A stretch of 6,742 bases of DNA, from assembly GCA_021640185.1 (NCBI GenBank), contig JAJXDX010000113.1, forward strand, positions 1-6,742. Reading direction: 5' to 3'. This DNA is from Oscillospiraceae bacterium (GTDB lineage: Bacteria > Bacillota > Clostridia > Oscillospirales > Acutalibacteraceae). The position numbers and the translations under genes were made by a program. Shown here piece after piece: positions 5,733 to 6,742 of the stretch; position 1 is the first letter of the stretch, and every line of letters starts with the position of its first letter. The notes below the pieces were generated by a model. It ran no database searches, was not told the origin of the DNA, and worked only from the letters and a program-made list of their open reading frames with translations.

Positions 5733-6742
5733 TTCGTCCCTACCGTTTCGTCGCCCGTCAGCGCCACCGTAAAGTCGATCGTCTTTTCCAAAAGCTTGTA
5801 CTTTTCCAAAATGTCCGGCCCGCAGGAGCAGGATCCCACGCCGCTCATCATATAGTCGATGCACAGCACATTGGCCGGATAGCGTTCAAGCTGCCAGTCG
5901 TGCCTTTTCACCGTCAGCTCCTCCTGCGTATAGCCAAGGTAACTGAATGAGAACGCCCGGTCGGCCGTGACGGTCAGGCCGTCGCCCCCACCGCGCACCG
6001 TGACCCGGTCGCAGCCAAAGTGCGATCCGCTCTCCTGCGGATGGATGCAGCAGGTATATTGCTCATCCACTGTGGAGAGATACCGGCCGAACTTGGCGCC
6101 GTGATGCTTGTCGATGTAGCTTTCCTGCGGCCCGTAGCCCAGATAGTCCAGCTGCTCCATATCCCGCCGCATAAACAGACGGATGCCGAACCGGGGCAGA
6201 TATGGCAGCTTTTCGTTGACCGCGGCATGGATCGACACCGTGATTCCGCCGGCGCAGGGCGCATAAACGACCTCGGCGCGGTACAACGGTTCATAAGCCG
6301 CATATCCCATCGCCAAATGACAGATCACCTGGCTGCCGTCGCTTTGGATCTTGTAGATCTTGGGGACCAGCCGATCGGCAAAAACTTTTTTCCAGTTATC
6401 CCGGATGTTGCAGTCGTTATCCAGCGGCGCACGGAAGGCGTTGAGCTGCATCGGCTCGGCCATCAGCTCCCGCCCGTCCCGCAGAAGCGACACGATCATG
6501 CCGCTCCGCTTGCTGACGGTCGCCGCCGTGCCGCCCACCGTCAGGATATAACTGTCCGCCGTTTCCCGCACCGTGCCGTCGGCGGCCGCCGGCAGCACCG
6601 GCTGCACCTGACGCAGCGTGATCTGCTCAAAGCCGACCTCCTGCCCGTCCCGCAGGATGTCGATATCCAGCGTCACGTGATCGCCCTGCACGCCCTCGGC
6701 CTCGGGGATCGGTACGGTGCGGCTCTCCTGCGCCGGCAGATC
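5729..6742 (-). CDS. GH2 beta-galactosidase, C-terminal part (partial, 5' end beyond window)
   Basis: The frame is open from the right edge to TGA at 5731-5729, giving 337 residues; the in-frame GTG at 6691 is an internal codon. Visible residues about 1-45 look like the linking beta-sandwich domain. The rest matches the beta-galactosidase small-chain domain of LacZ-type GH2 enzymes: 'FRAPLDND' (103-110), 'LPRFGIRL', 'YGPQESYIDKHHGAKFGRY' (203-221), 'HPQESGSH' (234-241) and 'SGVGSCSCGPDILEKY'. These residues close the active-site pocket in the family. The catalytic glutamates and TIM barrel lie outside the window, so activity and any signal peptide cannot be judged. The enzyme hydrolyses terminal beta-galactosides, though related GH2 enzymes accept other sugars. 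It is translationally coupled to the esterase, and the pair ends at the bidirectional terminator. Confidence 0.93.
   Translation of the reverse strand, partial: DLPAQESRTVPIPEAEGVQGDHVTLDIDILRDGQEVGFEQITLRQVQPVLPAAADGTVRETADSYILTVGGTAATVSKRSGMIVSLLRDGRELMAEPMQLNAFRAPLDNDCNIRDNWKKVFADRLVPKIYKIQSDGSQVICHLAMGYAAYEPLYRAEVVYAPCAGGITVSIHAAVNEKLPYLPRFGIRLFMRRDMEQLDYLGYGPQESYIDKHHGAKFGRYLSTVDEQYTCCIHPQESGSHFGCDRVTVRGGGDGLTVTADRAFSFSYLGYTQEELTVKRHDWQLERYPANVLCIDYMMSGVGSCSCGPDILEKYKLLEKTIDFTVALTGDETVGTK

Noticed and set aside
5733..5864. Longer esterase start at 5864 adding 44 residues
   Set aside because: The extra residues lie inside the GH2 gene in another frame and do not resemble esterase sequence. 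The ATGA overlap at 5732 is the natural start.
1..6742. tRNA, rRNA, CRISPR array, insertion sequence or attachment site
   Set aside because: I found no regularly spaced repeats, terminal inverted repeats with a transposase, cloverleaf-like arms or rRNA-like stretches on either strand.

Overview
The window looks like a carbohydrate-use locus from a G+C-rich, Gram-positive, probably gut-dwelling Clostridia-type bacterium (Oscillospiraceae/Ruminococcaceae-like). The evidence is strong GGAGG-type ribosome sites, a wall-anchor signal with a PKTG core, a giant solute-binding-like secreted protein, and a GH2 beta-galactosidase linked to an esterase under an AraC-type regulator. The assignment to a lineage is inference; there is no rRNA or marker gene here.

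Layout, left to right. (1) Positions 1-439, minus strand: the N-terminal 146 residues of a secreted protein that runs off the left edge. It resembles the N-terminal module of large extracellular solute-binding proteins. (2) 440-543: a short gap with a G+C-rich hairpin but no clear terminator or promoter. (3) 544-3579, minus: a 1011-residue wall-anchored surface protein of unrecognised family. It has a signal peptide, two closely similar tandem domains (A1, A2), three more distant beta-sandwich-like domains (B1-B3), an Asp-rich linker and a C-terminal PKTG/hydrophobic/Arg anchor. (4) 3580-3849: an A+T-richer divergent regulatory region with two convincing back-to-back sigma-A-type promoters and three repeat structures that could be operators. 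(5) 3850-4830, plus: an AraC-family regulator. (6) 4834-4882: a strong bidirectional terminator between convergent genes. (7) 4905-5732, minus: a cytoplasmic alpha/beta-hydrolase esterase. (8) 5729-6742, minus: the C-terminal 337 residues of a GH2 beta-galactosidase, cut by the right edge. Its stop codon overlaps the esterase start (ATGA).

Working model (inference). The surface protein captures or binds a glycan at the wall, and the adjoining secreted protein, if it is a substrate-binding protein, hands sugar to a transporter outside the window. The GH2 enzyme and esterase then cleave and deacylate oligosaccharides, and the AraC protein controls at least the divergent surface gene. The most novel element is the five-domain surface protein, whose two N-terminal domains share a conserved EYNxxDHxHRYQ signature. 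No mobile element, CRISPR array, tRNA or rRNA is visible.
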